A stretch of DNA of 64,000 nt from Cryobacterium flavum (lineage in GTDB: Bacteria; Actinomycetota; Actinomycetes; Actinomycetales; Microbacteriaceae): assembly GCF_900103805.1 (NCBI RefSeq), contig NZ_FNIB01000009.1, forward strand, positions 80,804 through 144,803, given 5' to 3'. Of this stretch, positions 9,491 to 19,147 are shown in pieces (within the stretch, counting starts at the first letter, position 1; each line of letters opens with the position of its first letter). Made by a program: the position numbers and the translations under genes. The notes below the pieces were generated by a model. That model was not told the origin of the DNA and did not search any database. It saw only the letters and a list, made by a program, of their open reading frames with translations.

Positions 9491-11185
9491 ATGTCTGAGA
9501 TCGATGTGAAACCCCGTAGCCGCGACGTCACCGATGGGATCGAGGCCACCACCTCCCGTGGCATGCTCCGTGCTGTCGGCATGGGCGACGCTGACTGGGA
9601 CAAGCCCCAGATCGGTATTGCGAGCTCCTGGAACGAGATCACACCCTGCAATCTCTCGCTGGACCGCCTAGCCCAGGCCGCTAAAGAGGGCGTGCATTCC
9701 GGCGGCGGCTACCCGCTGCAGTTCGGCACCATCTCCGTCTCCGACGGCATCTCCATGGGGCACGAAGGAATGCACTTCTCCCTCGTCTCCCGTGAAGTCA
9801 TCGCGGACTCCGTCGAGGTCGTCATGCAGGCCGAACGCCTCGACGGCAGCGTACTGCTGGCCGGCTGCGACAAGTCCCTGCCCGGCATGCTCATGGCCGC
9901 CGCCCGCCTCGACCTCGCGAGCGTGTTCCTCTACGCCGGATCGATCGCCCCGGGGTGGGTCAAGCTCAGCGACGGCACCGAAAAAGACATCACCATCATC
10001 GACTCGTTCGAAGCCGTCGGCGCAGTGAAGGCCGGGCGAATGAGTGAAGCGGATGCCAAACGCATCGAGTGCGCGTTCGCTCCGGGTGAGGGCGCTTGCG
10101 GCGGCATGTACACCGCCAACACCATGGCGAGCGTCGCTGAGGCCCTCGGAATGAGCCTGCCGGGGTCGGCGAGCCCGGCATCCGCTGATCGTCGCCGCGA
10201 CTACTTCGCCCGCCGCTCCGGCGAAGCCGTCGTCAACATGCTGCGCCTCGGCATCACCGCCCGCGACATTCTTACCCGCAAGGCGTTCGAGAACGCCATC
10301 GCCGTGGCCATGGCCTTCGGCGGATCCACTAACGTCGTGCTGCACCTGCTCGCCATCGCCCGCGAGGCCGAGGTCGAGCTCACCCTCGACGACTTCAACC
10401 GCATCGGCGACAAGGTTCCGCACATCGGCGACCTCAAGCCCTTCGGCAAGTACGTCATGAACGACGTCGACCGTCAGGGCGGCGTTCCCGTCGTCATGCG
10501 CGCGCTCCTTGAAGCTGGCCTGATTCACGGCGACGCGCTCACCGTCACCGGCAAGACCGTGGCCGAGAACCTTGCCGAGATCGACCCGCCCGACCTCGAC
10601 GGCGAGGTGCTGCGCACCCTTGACAACCCCATTCACAAGAGCGGTGGCATCACCATCCTCAAGGGCACGTTCGCCCCCGAGGGGGCTGTGGTGAAGACCG
10701 CCGGATTTGACGCGACCGTGTTCGAAGGACCGGCTCGGGTGTTCGAGCGGGAACGCGGCGCGATGGACGCGCTTACCGACGGCAAAATCTACAAGGGTGA
10801 CGTGGTCATCATCCGCTATGAAGGACCCAAGGGTGGGCCGGGTATGCGCGAGATGCTGTCGATCACGGCCGCCATCAAGGGCGCGGGCCTCGGCTCCGAT
10901 GTACTACTATTAACGGACGGTCGATTCTCAGGCGGCACAACCGGACTGTGTATCGGCCACATAGCACCCGAAGCGGTGGACGCAGGTCCAATCGCCTTCG
11001 TGCGCGATGGGGATCTGATACGGGTCGATATCGCAGCTCGCACGCTGGACCTACTGGTCGCACCTGCAGAGCTGGCAGCTCGCCGAGAAGGCTGGGAGCC
11101 TCTTCCCCCGCGCTACACCCGTGGCGTACTTGCAAAGTACGCCAAGCTCGTGCACTCCGCCGCTGAAGGCGCCATCACGGGGTAA
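9491..11185 (+). CDS. ilvD: Dihydroxy-acid dehydratase
   Basis: A 564-aa Fe-S enzyme that dehydrates 2,3-dihydroxy-isovalerate and 2,3-dihydroxy-3-methylvalerate in valine and isoleucine synthesis. Cluster cysteines are visible at about 53 (TPCNLSL), 126 (GCDKSLPGM) and 203 (GACGGMY). The ATG at 9491 gives the usual [11 protein letters not shown] start; the frame is open upstream into otsAB but that part lacks homology. The last quarter (from about 10901) uses codons unlike the rest, with CTA-CTA-TTA in a row at 10904-10912 and many GCA/ATA/CGA codons, while the protein stays conserved. Followed by ilvB. Confidence 0.96.
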   Translation: MSEIDVKPRSRDVTDGIEATTSRGMLRAVGMGDADWDKPQIGIASSWNEITPCNLSLDRLAQAAKEGVHSGGGYPLQFGTISVSDGISMGHEGMHFSLVSREVIADSVEVVMQAERLDGSVLLAGCDKSLPGMLMAAARLDLASVFLYAGSIAPGWVKLSDGTEKDITIIDSFEAVGAVKAGRMSEADAKRIECAFAPGEGACGGMYTANTMASVAEALGMSLPGSASPASADRRRDYFARRSGEAVVNMLRLGITARDILTRKAFENAIAVAMAFGGSTNVVLHLLAIAREAEVELTLDDFNRIGDKVPHIGDLKPFGKYVMNDVDRQGGVPVVMRALLEAGLIHGDALTVTGKTVAENLAEIDPPDLDGEVLRTLDNPIHKSGGITILKGTFAPEGAVVKTAGFDATVFEGPARVFERERGAMDALTDGKIYKGDVVIIRYEGPKGGPGMREMLSITAAIKGAGLGSDVLLLTDGRFSGGTTGLCIGHIAPEAVDAGPIAFVRDGDLIRVDIAARTLDLLVAPAELAARREGWEPLPPRYTRGVLAKYAKLVHSAAEGAITG

Positions 11186-11207
11186 CAACTCGTACCGGCT
11201 AGCCCGG

Positions 11208-11251
11208 GTGCCCGGTGGGCACATTGTTAGATGTCGAAACGACCGATTTCG
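11208..11251 (+). promoter_or_regulatory. Two small hairpins in the ilvD-ilvB gap
   Basis: The 85-nt gap holds GTGCCC-GGT-GGGCAC (11208-11222, perfect 6-bp stem) and CGAAA-N7-TTTCG (11235-11251). Actinobacterial ilvBNC operons are often controlled by attenuation before ilvB. I see no convincing leader peptide rich in Leu/Ile/Val here, so this may be a processing or weak termination site. Confidence 0.35.
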
Positions 11252-11270
11252 AAGTAGGGATTCAACGATC

Positions 11271-13064
11271 ATGACCACGGAAACCAGTCCCGTGCCCTCG
11301 GCCCCCGCTTCTGCGGAGCCGGAAATGCTCACCGGCTCGGGCGCGATCATTCGCACCCTTGAACTGCTCGGCGTCACTGACGTCTTCGGTATCCCCGGCG
11401 GCGCCGTTATTCCGCTCTATGACGAGCTCATGACCCAGACCAAAATTCGCCACATTCTGGTGCGGCACGAACAGGGCGCCGGCCACGCAGCCGAGGGCTA
11501 CGCCTCTGCCACCGGTCGCGTCGGCGTCGCCATCGCCACGAGCGGTCCGGGCGCCACCAACCTCGTCACCGCCATAGCGGATGCCTACATGGACTCGGTT
11601 CCGTTGCTCGCGATCACCGGCCAGGTCTTCTCCACCTCGATGGGAACGGACGCCTTCCAGGAGGCCGACATCATTGGCATTACCATGCCGATCACGAAGC
11701 ACTCCTTCTTGGCCCGTACCGCGGAAGAGATTCCGGCCGCGATCGCTTCGGCCTATCACATCGCATCGACCGGCCGCCCCGGCCCGGTGCTCGTGGACAT
11801 CACCAAGGACGCGCAGCAAAACCTCGCGCCGTTCATCTGGCCGCCCAAACTCGACCTGCCCGGATACCGGCCGATCGTGAAGGCCCACGGCAAGCAGGTG
11901 CAGGCGGCAGCCCAGCTGCTGCTCGCCGCGAAGAAGCCCGTGCTGTACGTGGGCGGCGGTGTCATTCGCGCCCACGCATCCGCTGAACTGCTCGCGCTGG
12001 CTGAGGCGACCGGTGCACCCGTCGTAACCACCCTCATGGCCCGTGGTGCCTTCCCCGACTCGCACCCGCAGCACCTCGGCATGCCGGGCATGCACGGCAC
12101 GGTTCCGGCCGTGCTCTCGCTGCAGGAAAGTGACCTCATCATTTCGCTCGGAGCACGCTTCGACGACCGGGTGACCGGAAAGATCAGCGAATTCGCGCCC
12201 AACGCGAAGATCGTGCACGTTGACGTCGACCCGGCGGAGATCTCCAAGATCCGCCTGGCCGATGTACCCATCGTCGGTGATGCCAAGGACGTCATTGCTG
12301 ACCTGACTTTGGCCTGGGCCGACGCCGCCCAGGGGACTGCCGCCGACACGACCGAGTGGTGGACCTATCTGCACGGCCTGAAGGAGGAGTTCCCGCTCGG
12401 TTTTACCGAACCGACCGACGGACTGCTGGCCCCGCAGTATGTGATCCAGCGCATCGGTGAGCTCACCGGCCCCGAAGCCGTGTATGCGGCCGGCGTCGGC
12501 CAGCACCAGATGTGGGCGGCGCAGTACATCAAGTACGAACGCCCCAACTCCTGGCTCAACTCCGGCGGCGCCGGCACCATGGGCTATTCCGTGCCCGCGG
12601 CCATGGGTGCCAAGGTCGCCGAACCCGACCGTGTGGTCTGGTCGATCGACGGTGACGGCTGCTTCCAGATGACTAACCAGGAACTCGCGACCTGCACCAT
12701 CAACAAGATTCCGATCAAGGTCGCGATCATCAACAACTCCTCGCTCGGCATGGTGCGCCAGTGGCAGTCGCTGTTCTACGACGGACGTCACTCATTCACC
12801 GACCTCAACACCGGTCACGGCACCGCCATGGTGCCGGACTTCGTCAAAATGGCGGATGCCTATGGCGCGCTCGGCATTCGCGTCACCAGCAAGGACCAGG
12901 TTGATGACGCCATCAAACTGGCCCTCGCCACCAACGACCGCCCGGTCGTGATCGACTTCATCGTGAGCCCCGGCGCCATGGTCTGGCCGATGGTTCCGCA
13001 GGGAGTCAGCAACAGCTTCGTGCAGTACGCCAAAGACCACGCACCGACCTGGGGAGAAGAATAA
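11271..13064 (+). CDS. ilvB: Acetolactate synthase large (catalytic) subunit
   Basis: A 597-aa thiamine diphosphate enzyme that condenses pyruvate with pyruvate or 2-oxobutyrate, the first common step of branched-chain amino acid synthesis. Seen: [14 protein letters not shown], the catalytic Glu in [14 protein letters not shown], the FAD/ThDP domains, and the ThDP-Mg motif [15 protein letters not shown] with [12 protein letters not shown]. The ATG at 11271 is chosen over upstream in-frame codons because it follows an AGGGA site and gives the normal N-terminus. It is followed 2 nt later by ilvN, so the two subunits are made together. Confidence 0.96.
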   Translation: MTTETSPVPSAPASAEPEMLTGSGAIIRTLELLGVTDVFGIPGGAVIPLYDELMTQTKIRHILVRHEQGAGHAAEGYASATGRVGVAIATSGPGATNLVTAIADAYMDSVPLLAITGQVFSTSMGTDAFQEADIIGITMPITKHSFLARTAEEIPAAIASAYHIASTGRPGPVLVDITKDAQQNLAPFIWPPKLDLPGYRPIVKAHGKQVQAAAQLLLAAKKPVLYVGGGVIRAHASAELLALAEATGAPVVTTLMARGAFPDSHPQHLGMPGMHGTVPAVLSLQESDLIISLGARFDDRVTGKISEFAPNAKIVHVDVDPAEISKIRLADVPIVGDAKDVIADLTLAWADAAQGTAADTTEWWTYLHGLKEEFPLGFTEPTDGLLAPQYVIQRIGELTGPEAVYAAGVGQHQMWAAQYIKYERPNSWLNSGGAGTMGYSVPAAMGAKVAEPDRVVWSIDGDGCFQMTNQELATCTINKIPIKVAIINNSSLGMVRQWQSLFYDGRHSFTDLNTGHGTAMVPDFVKMADAYGALGIRVTSKDQVDDAIKLALATNDRPVVIDFIVSPGAMVWPMVPQGVSNSFVQYAKDHAPTWGEE

Positions 13065-13066
13065 CC

Positions 13067-13576
13067 GTGACGAGCCACGTTCTGAGTCTGCTCGTCGAGG
13101 ACAAGCCCGGCCTGCTCACGCGCGTCGCCGGCCTGTTCGCGCGCCGCGGCTTCAACATTGAAAGCCTCGCCGTGGGCCACAGCGAGATCCCCAGCCTGTC
13201 CCGCATCACGATTCTGGTCGACGTCGAAGACATACCGCTCGAGCAGGTGACCAAGCAGCTGAACAAGCTGATCAACGTCATCAAGATTGTCGAGCTCGAC
13301 CCGGCCCAGTCGGTGCAGCGCGAACACCTCCTGATCAAGGTCAAGGTCGACAACACCACCCGTTCTCAGGTACTCGAAGCCGTGAATCTGTTCCGAGCCC
13401 GCGTCGTCGACGTTTCAACGGATGCCGTCGTGATCGAGGTCACCGGCGACAGCGGAAAGACGCAGGCGTTGCTGCGCGTGCTCGAGCCGTTCGGCATTCG
13501 CGAGCTCGCGCAGTCGGGCCTGCTCGCCATCGGCCGCGGTAGCAAGTCGATCACCGAGCGCGTCTTCAAAAACTAA
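13067..13576 (+). CDS. ilvN: Acetolactate synthase small (regulatory) subunit
   Basis: A 169-aa regulatory subunit that activates IlvB and gives valine feedback control. The N-terminal ACT domain (HVLSLLVEDKPGLLTRVAGL, residues 4-23) and the RRGFNIESLAVG effector-site region are intact; the C-terminal domain ends ELAQSGLLAIGRGSK. The GTG start at 13067 lies 2 nt after the ilvB stop with a purine-rich GGGGAGAAGAA inside the ilvB end as ribosome site. Length is normal. Confidence 0.96.
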   Translation: MTSHVLSLLVEDKPGLLTRVAGLFARRGFNIESLAVGHSEIPSLSRITILVDVEDIPLEQVTKQLNKLINVIKIVELDPAQSVQREHLLIKVKVDNTTRSQVLEAVNLFRARVVDVSTDAVVIEVTGDSGKTQALLRVLEPFGIRELAQSGLLAIGRGSKSITERVFKN

Positions 13577-13595
13577 CGTTTTCAGCTTTTTCTAA

Positions 13596-14651
<1,056 letters not shown>

Positions 14652-14671
14652 CGGTTTCCGCTTAACTGCAT

Positions 14672-14707
14672 CACGAAGGGGCCCTCGTTCGCGAGGGTCC
14701 CTTCGTG
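14672..14707 (+). terminator. Terminator after ilvC
   Basis: CACGAAGGGGCCCTCG and CGAGGGTCCCTTCGTG pair around a TTCG tetraloop, with one mismatch, giving a stem of about 15 pairs 20 nt after the ilvC stop. No long T-run, as is common in high-GC actinobacteria. Confidence 0.85.
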
Positions 14708-14732
14708 CGTTCACAACGAAAGACTGGTCGGT

Positions 14733-15446
14733 ATGGCAATTCCCGGCACCAGCACCCGCCGGTTGCGTGTGGTGCGGCATAGCCTGGCGACCGTCGCCAT
14801 GGTCGGTGTCGTGCTGTATGTGCTCATCGACGTGGTGCTGCAGTTTTTGCCGCCGCATTACAGCCCGATCAGCGACGCCGAGAGCAATCTCGCCGTCGGC
14901 CCGTACGGCTGGATCATGAACCTCAACTTTCTCGGCCGCGCCGTGTTCTGCGTTGCCGTCGTCGTCGCGATTGCCCTGACCGCGCGGGCCCTGCTGCCCC
15001 GGCGTCGGGACGTACTACTCGGTCTGGGCCTCGCGCTGCTGCTCATCGGGGGAGCCAGCTCGGCGGTACTCGCCGTCTTTCCGACCGACATCAGCGCTTC
15101 CCACGAGAGCACGCTGCAGACCTCGACCACGGTCGGCGTCATTCATCTCGCCGTCGCATCCTTCGGCTTCGTCACGGCGCTCATCGCTATCGGGCTGCTG
15201 ACGATCTGGCTGCGGGTTCGAGGCCTGCTGCCGAGGGTGCTGCCCTGGGCGATTGCGTTCTCGGCGATCACCCTGGCCGGGCTGTTGCTGGTCGTCGCGG
15301 CCAGTGTCTGGCTGCCCGGCATCGTCGGTCTCGCCGAACGTGTGGCCCTGGTCGGGATTCTGGGGTGGACCCTTTCGGTGAGCGCCGGCATCCGTCGCCG
15401 GCCAAACCGTCAGCATCGGCAGCAACCGGATACTCTGGAAAAATGA
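14733..15446 (+). CDS. DUF998-family membrane protein
   Basis: A 237-aa integral membrane protein with about six hydrophobic segments, first at VRHSLATVAMVGVVLYVLID. The motif PISDAESNLAVGPYGWIMN after the first helix is typical of DUF998 proteins. The C-terminus is basic and Gln-rich. Its stop overlaps the next start in an ATGA, the first of two such overlaps linking three membrane-protein genes. Function unknown. Confidence 0.75.
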   Translation: MAIPGTSTRRLRVVRHSLATVAMVGVVLYVLIDVVLQFLPPHYSPISDAESNLAVGPYGWIMNLNFLGRAVFCVAVVVAIALTARALLPRRRDVLLGLGLALLLIGGASSAVLAVFPTDISASHESTLQTSTTVGVIHLAVASFGFVTALIAIGLLTIWLRVRGLLPRVLPWAIAFSAITLAGLLLVVAASVWLPGIVGLAERVALVGILGWTLSVSAGIRRRPNRQHRQQPDTLEK

Positions 15447-15958
15447 ATGCCACACGCGACGACGATGCGCTGAACTGGGCCGGCGACGACGACCCGACCC
15501 TGGTGCCGACGGGAAGCGGTCGGGCCGCGCCCGAACCAACCGGCCTACCGGAGGGATGGACTATCCCAGAGCAGTCAGTGTCAGCCCAGCGAGCGGTCGA
15601 AACCGAGCCGGCCGATGCCGGCACTGAATCGGATGCCGAACCGGATGCCGAACCGCAGAGCGCAGCGGTCAGTTCGGTCGCCCTCGTCGGCATGGGCATT
15701 CTCGCCGGCATGTACCTGCTGTACACGATCGGCTGGTTCATTGGAGTCGCTCGCATCGAGAAGCCGATCAGCGACCCGGTCGCCGAATTTATGTTCTCCC
15801 TCGGCGCCTGGCTCGCCGTGGCAGCGCCGCTGGTTTGGTTCGGGGGCACCTTCTGGCTCACCACGAGCCGTCCGCGGGCCCGACTGGTCTGGCTTCTGAT
15901 CGGCGTCGTCGTTCTCGCCCCGCTGCCCTTCATTATCGGATCAGGACCGGGCTCATGA
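15443..15958 (+). CDS. Membrane protein with acidic N-terminal region
   Basis: A 171-aa protein: a polar, acidic first half of about 75 residues (MNATRDDDALNWAGDDDPT, then ESDAEPDAEP repeats) and a membrane half with three to four hydrophobic segments (VALVGMGILAGMYLLYTIGW, LGAWLAVAAPLVWFGGTFWL, LVWLLIGVVVLAPLPFIIG). The ATG at 15443 is chosen because it overlaps the previous stop as ATGA. Typical of DNA polymerase III gamma/tau-like acidic membrane proteins of Microbacteriaceae, but I assign no function. Confidence 0.7.
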   Translation: MNATRDDDALNWAGDDDPTLVPTGSGRAAPEPTGLPEGWTIPEQSVSAQRAVETEPADAGTESDAEPDAEPQSAAVSSVALVGMGILAGMYLLYTIGWFIGVARIEKPISDPVAEFMFSLGAWLAVAAPLVWFGGTFWLTTSRPRARLVWLLIGVVVLAPLPFIIGSGPGS

Positions 15959-16326
15959 GTGACACAGACGGGCGCACCGGCGACGCGACCACAGCCATCC
16001 GTCGTCGACCGCCGCGCTGGCTGCTGCTCGTGATCGCGATCTTCTTCGGGCTGTTCTATGCCTACGACGTGTGGGAAGCCATCGGCAACCTGGCCCTGCT
16101 CAACCTGCTGGCGCAGTCACTTGACACCCAGCTGAGCGCTTTCGGCTGGACCGTGCTGATTTTCGCGGTGATCCTGCCGATTCTGGTCTACGCGCTGGCC
16201 TACTGGCTCGGACGTAACCGGGCTTTCGGCGTGCAGGCCCTGACCCTGTTGGTCGGGCTCTGCGTGGTTGCCGCTGTATCGCTGGACCTCGGTGCCGTAT
16301 TCAGCCTGGCCCGATTGATCGTCTAG
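15955..16326 (+). CDS. Small multi-pass membrane protein
   Basis: A 123-aa protein with three hydrophobic segments (WLLLVIAIFFGLFYAYDVW, FGWTVLIFAVILPILVYALA, ALTLLVGLCVVAAVSLDLGA). The ATG at 15955 overlaps the previous stop in ATGA, which fixes the start. It ends exactly one base before the stop of the convergent DoxX-like gene, so the two stop codons abut. Unknown function; by context part of a three-gene membrane operon. Confidence 0.7.
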   Translation: MSDTDGRTGDATTAIRRRPPRWLLLVIAIFFGLFYAYDVWEAIGNLALLNLLAQSLDTQLSAFGWTVLIFAVILPILVYALAYWLGRNRAFGVQALTLLVGLCVVAAVSLDLGAVFSLARLIV

Positions 16327-16722
16327 TCAGAGCACCGCGAGAACGATCAGGATCATCAGCACCAGCTGGGCGATGAGCCGGGGGACGAACGGAATCGCCA
16401 CCCGCCCAAAGCGCTTCGGATGGCGCGCAGCGTAGGCGTTGGCCGGAAACACCGCAGCCAGAAAGAGCACCAGCGCCCCGGCCGCGAGCACCCTGGTCGA
16501 GGGAACGAGCAGGCCAACGCCGCCGACAATCTCGCATACTCCGGTGAACAGTACGAGATTGACCGGGCTGGCCAAACCATCCCGGCGTAGGCGCGGCGGA
16601 ATCATCGCCGCCATGGTGCGCTTGACCGCCGGTAGAAAATGGGTGACTCCGGCGCCGATGAGTACCACGGCGAGAATCACGCGCAGAACCAGTTGGAGTC
16701 CGTCTATTACGTCGCTGCTCAT
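16327..16722 (-). CDS. DoxX-like membrane protein
   Basis: A 131-aa protein with four membrane segments in the DoxX/MauE pattern: LVLRVILAVVLIGAGVTHFL, VNLVLFTGVCEIVGGVGLLV, AAGALVLFLAAVFPANAYA, and a C-terminal LIAQLVLMILIVLAVL. DoxX-family proteins are linked to redox and oxidative stress functions, but this type has no defined role. Transcribed convergently to the preceding operon with zero intergenic bases. Confidence 0.75.
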   Translation of the reverse strand: MSSDVIDGLQLVLRVILAVVLIGAGVTHFLPAVKRTMAAMIPPRLRRDGLASPVNLVLFTGVCEIVGGVGLLVPSTRVLAAGALVLFLAAVFPANAYAARHPKRFGRVAIPFVPRLIAQLVLMILIVLAVL

Positions 16723-16808
16723 TGGTCTATTGTGCAGCCGGTAGGGTGGAAATCGAGTAGCGCCCTTTGTCGCGCCGCCGACACTTGCAATCTAAGGATC
16801 CGATTTTA

Positions 16809-18401
16809 TTGTCGAAGCCCGTCGTCCTGATCGCCGAAGAACTTTCCCCCGCCACCGTTGATGCCCTCGGGCCCGACTTTGACATTCACCACGTCGACGG
16901 TACGGATCGCTCCGCGCTGTTCGCCGAGCTCGCCACCGCGCAGGCAGTTTTGGTGCGCTCAGCCACCAAAATGGATGCCGAAGCCATCAAAGCGTCGCCC
17001 TTTCTGAAGGTCATCGCCCGCGCCGGCGTCGGCCTGGACAACGTTGACATCAAGGCCGCCACCGCAGCCGGTGTCATGGTCGTCAACGCACCAACCTCCA
17101 ACATCATCTCGGCCGCCGAGCTGACCGTTGGTCACATCCTGAGCTTGGCCCGGCACATTCCGGCCGCGTCAGGCGCCCTCGCCGACGGAGCCTGGAAGCG
17201 CTCCAAGTACACCGGCGTCGAGCTCTACGAAAAGACCATCGGCATCATCGGCCTCGGCCGTATCGGTGCGCTCATCACCGCCCGAATGCAGGCGTTCGGT
17301 ACCAACGTCATCGCCTACGACCCCTACATCACCTCGGCCCGCGCCCAGCAGCTCGGCGTGACCCCGGTCACCCTCGACGAACTGCTCGCCCAGTCCGACT
17401 TCGTCACGATCCACATGCCGAAGACCCCCGAGACCACCGGCATGATCGGTGCCGCCCAGCTGGGGCTGATGAAGCCCACCGCGTTCGTCGTCAACGTCGC
17501 CCGCGGCGGACTCATCGACGAAGACGCACTGCACGAAGCCCTCGTCGCCGGCACCATCGCCGGCGCCGGCCTCGACGTGTTTGTCAACGAACCGCCGACC
17601 GGTTCGCCGCTGCTCGGACTCGACAACATCATTACCACCCCGCACCTCGGCGCTTCGACCGACGAAGCGCAGGAAAAGGCCGGCGTCTCCGTCGCCAAGT
17701 CCGTGCGCCTCGCGCTCTCCGGCGAACTCGTTCCCGACGCGGTCAACGTGGCCGGCGGCGTCATCGACCCCTACGTGCGCCCCGGCATCCCGCTGGTCGA
17801 GAAGCTCGGCCAGGTGTTCTCCGGCCTCGCCGCGCACAGCCCGCTCACGAGCGTCGACATCGAGGTGCGGGGCGAACTCGTCGAGTACGACGTCAGCGTG
17901 CTCAAGCTCGCTGCGCTCAAGGGCATCTTCACGAACGTGGTCAGCGAAACCGTCTCGTACGTCAACGCACCGCTGCTGGCCGAGCAGCGCGGTGTCACGG
18001 TGCGCATGCTCACCGACGCCGAATCGCCCGAGTACCGCAACGTGATCACGCTGCGTGGTGCCCTCGCCGATGGTTCGCAGGTCTCCGTCTCGGGTACCCT
18101 CACGGGCACCAAGCAGATCGAGAAGATCGTCGAGATCAACGGCTACGACGTGGAGGTTCCCTTCGCCAAGAACCTCATCGTCATGCTCTACGCCGACCGC
18201 CCGGGAATCGTCGCCGTGTACGGTCGCGAATTCGGCGAGGCTAACATCAACATCGCCGGCATGCAGATCGCCCGTCACGTGGCCGGCGGCAAGGCGCTCA
18301 GCGTGCTGACCGTCGACTCCGAGGTTCCGGCCGGACTGCTCACCGCGGTGCGCGCCGCGATCGACGCCGAGATCATGGTGGCGATCGACCTCACCGAATA
18401 G
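16809..18401 (+). CDS. serA: D-3-phosphoglycerate dehydrogenase
   Basis: A 530-aa long-form PGDH that oxidises 3-phosphoglycerate with NAD+, the entry to serine synthesis. Order: substrate/NAD domains to about 310 (NAD motif IIGLGRIGALI; catalytic NVARGGLIDEDAL and TPHLGASTDEAQ), an intervening ASB domain, and a C-terminal ACT domain (NLIVMLYADRPGIVAVYG) expected to bind serine. The TTG at 16809 is preferred: AAGGAT precedes it and it gives the family N-terminus SKPVVLIAEEL; another TTG at 16767 lacks a ribosome site. A terminator follows. Confidence 0.95.
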   Translation: MSKPVVLIAEELSPATVDALGPDFDIHHVDGTDRSALFAELATAQAVLVRSATKMDAEAIKASPFLKVIARAGVGLDNVDIKAATAAGVMVVNAPTSNIISAAELTVGHILSLARHIPAASGALADGAWKRSKYTGVELYEKTIGIIGLGRIGALITARMQAFGTNVIAYDPYITSARAQQLGVTPVTLDELLAQSDFVTIHMPKTPETTGMIGAAQLGLMKPTAFVVNVARGGLIDEDALHEALVAGTIAGAGLDVFVNEPPTGSPLLGLDNIITTPHLGASTDEAQEKAGVSVAKSVRLALSGELVPDAVNVAGGVIDPYVRPGIPLVEKLGQVFSGLAAHSPLTSVDIEVRGELVEYDVSVLKLAALKGIFTNVVSETVSYVNAPLLAEQRGVTVRMLTDAESPEYRNVITLRGALADGSQVSVSGTLTGTKQIEKIVEINGYDVEVPFAKNLIVMLYADRPGIVAVYGREFGEANINIAGMQIARHVAGGKALSVLTVDSEVPAGLLTAVRAAIDAEIMVAIDLTE

Positions 18402-18419
18402 GCCTGTTTAGAACGGATG

Positions 18420-18452
18420 CGAGTGGGCGCCTGCCCTGTAGGCGCCCACTCG
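18420..18452 (+). terminator. Terminator after serA
   Basis: CGAGTGGGCGCC (18420-18431) pairs perfectly with GGCGCCCACTCG (18441-18452) around a 9-nt loop, just before the end of the convergent tetR-family gene, so it can serve both strands. Confidence 0.85.
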
Positions 18453-18459
18453 TGTATCT

Positions 18460-19044
18460 CTAGGAGCCGGGCAGAAGCCGGCCGATCAGGGCAATCAGCC
18501 GCGCCATCGCCGCATCCGTGGGATCCTGCGGTGCCAGCTCGTTCTCGGCCAGTGAACTGTTGACGTAGAGACCGTCGCTGATCAGCATGATCGCCTGGGC
18601 GGTATCCGGGTCGTGCACGGCCTCTTCGATCACCGACAGCCAGCGCCGACGAATATCGGCGAGCACCTGCATGGCACGGGGATCCCGGCCCTGGGCCAAA
18701 CGCGACCCGGCAATATAGGCGCGGTCGAGGGGACTGCCGGTGTGCACCGAGGTGCGAATGAGATAGTCGACTGGGCCGGCCGGGGCGGTGCGAATATTTT
18801 CGGCGTCCTGCAGGGCGAGCGCGTCCAACCGTGCCAGAACACCGTCGACCAGGGCGTCCTTCGACGCGAAGTGGTACAGCAGACCGCCCTTGGAGACTGC
18901 AGCGGCCGCCGCGACGGCATCGAGCGTCGCCGACCGCTCGCCGCCCTCGACCAGCAGGTCTTCGAAGGCGTCGAGCAGACGATCCCGGGTGGGAACGGAT
19001 GGTGCGGCAGCATTTTTCGGCATATGGGCCATGGTAACGAACAC
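18460..19044 (-). CDS. TetR-family repressor of the adjacent MFS exporter
   Basis: A 194-aa regulator. The N-terminal helix-turn-helix (about 20-65) reads RDRLLDAFEDLLVEGGERSATLDAVAAAAAVSKGGLLYHF, of the KGGLYYHF type that contacts DNA; the C-terminal part is a helical ligand/dimer domain. Three Met codons (19044, 19032, 19023) are possible starts. It is divergent from the MFS gene with two overlapping palindromes between them, the classic layout of a drug-responsive local repressor. The ligand is unknown. Confidence 0.88.
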   Translation of the reverse strand: MFVTMAHMPKNAAAPSVPTRDRLLDAFEDLLVEGGERSATLDAVAAAAAVSKGGLLYHFASKDALVDGVLARLDALALQDAENIRTAPAGPVDYLIRTSVHTGSPLDRAYIAGSRLAQGRDPRAMQVLADIRRRWLSVIEEAVHDPDTAQAIMLISDGLYVNSSLAENELAPQDPTDAAMARLIALIGRLLPGS

Positions 19045-19071
19045 GCAAACTCTCGGTCGGGCACGGGCGAA

Positions 19072-19099
19072 CTAGACAACTATACCGTCTAGCCGGTAC
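19072..19099. promoter_or_regulatory. Putative TetR operator (nested palindromes)
   Basis: CTAGAC (19072-19077) and GTCTAG (19087-19092) are a perfect 6-bp inverted repeat with a 9-nt spacer. Overlapping it, TACCG-N6-CGGTA (19082-19097) forms a second one. Both lie between the divergent regulator and MFS genes. Which one is the true site cannot be told from sequence. Confidence 0.65.
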
Positions 19100-19147
19100 A
19101 GTTACATTTGTTGCTCCGCCCGTGGCGGTCGAGAAAGAACCCAGAAA

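Noticed and set aside
11186..11270. ilv leader-peptide attenuator before ilvB
   Set aside because: No short frame rich in Ile, Leu or Val codons; only two small hairpins are present.
11262..12791. 509-codon minus-strand frame opposite ilvB
   Set aside because: Shadow of ilvB; no ribosome site and no recognisable motif.
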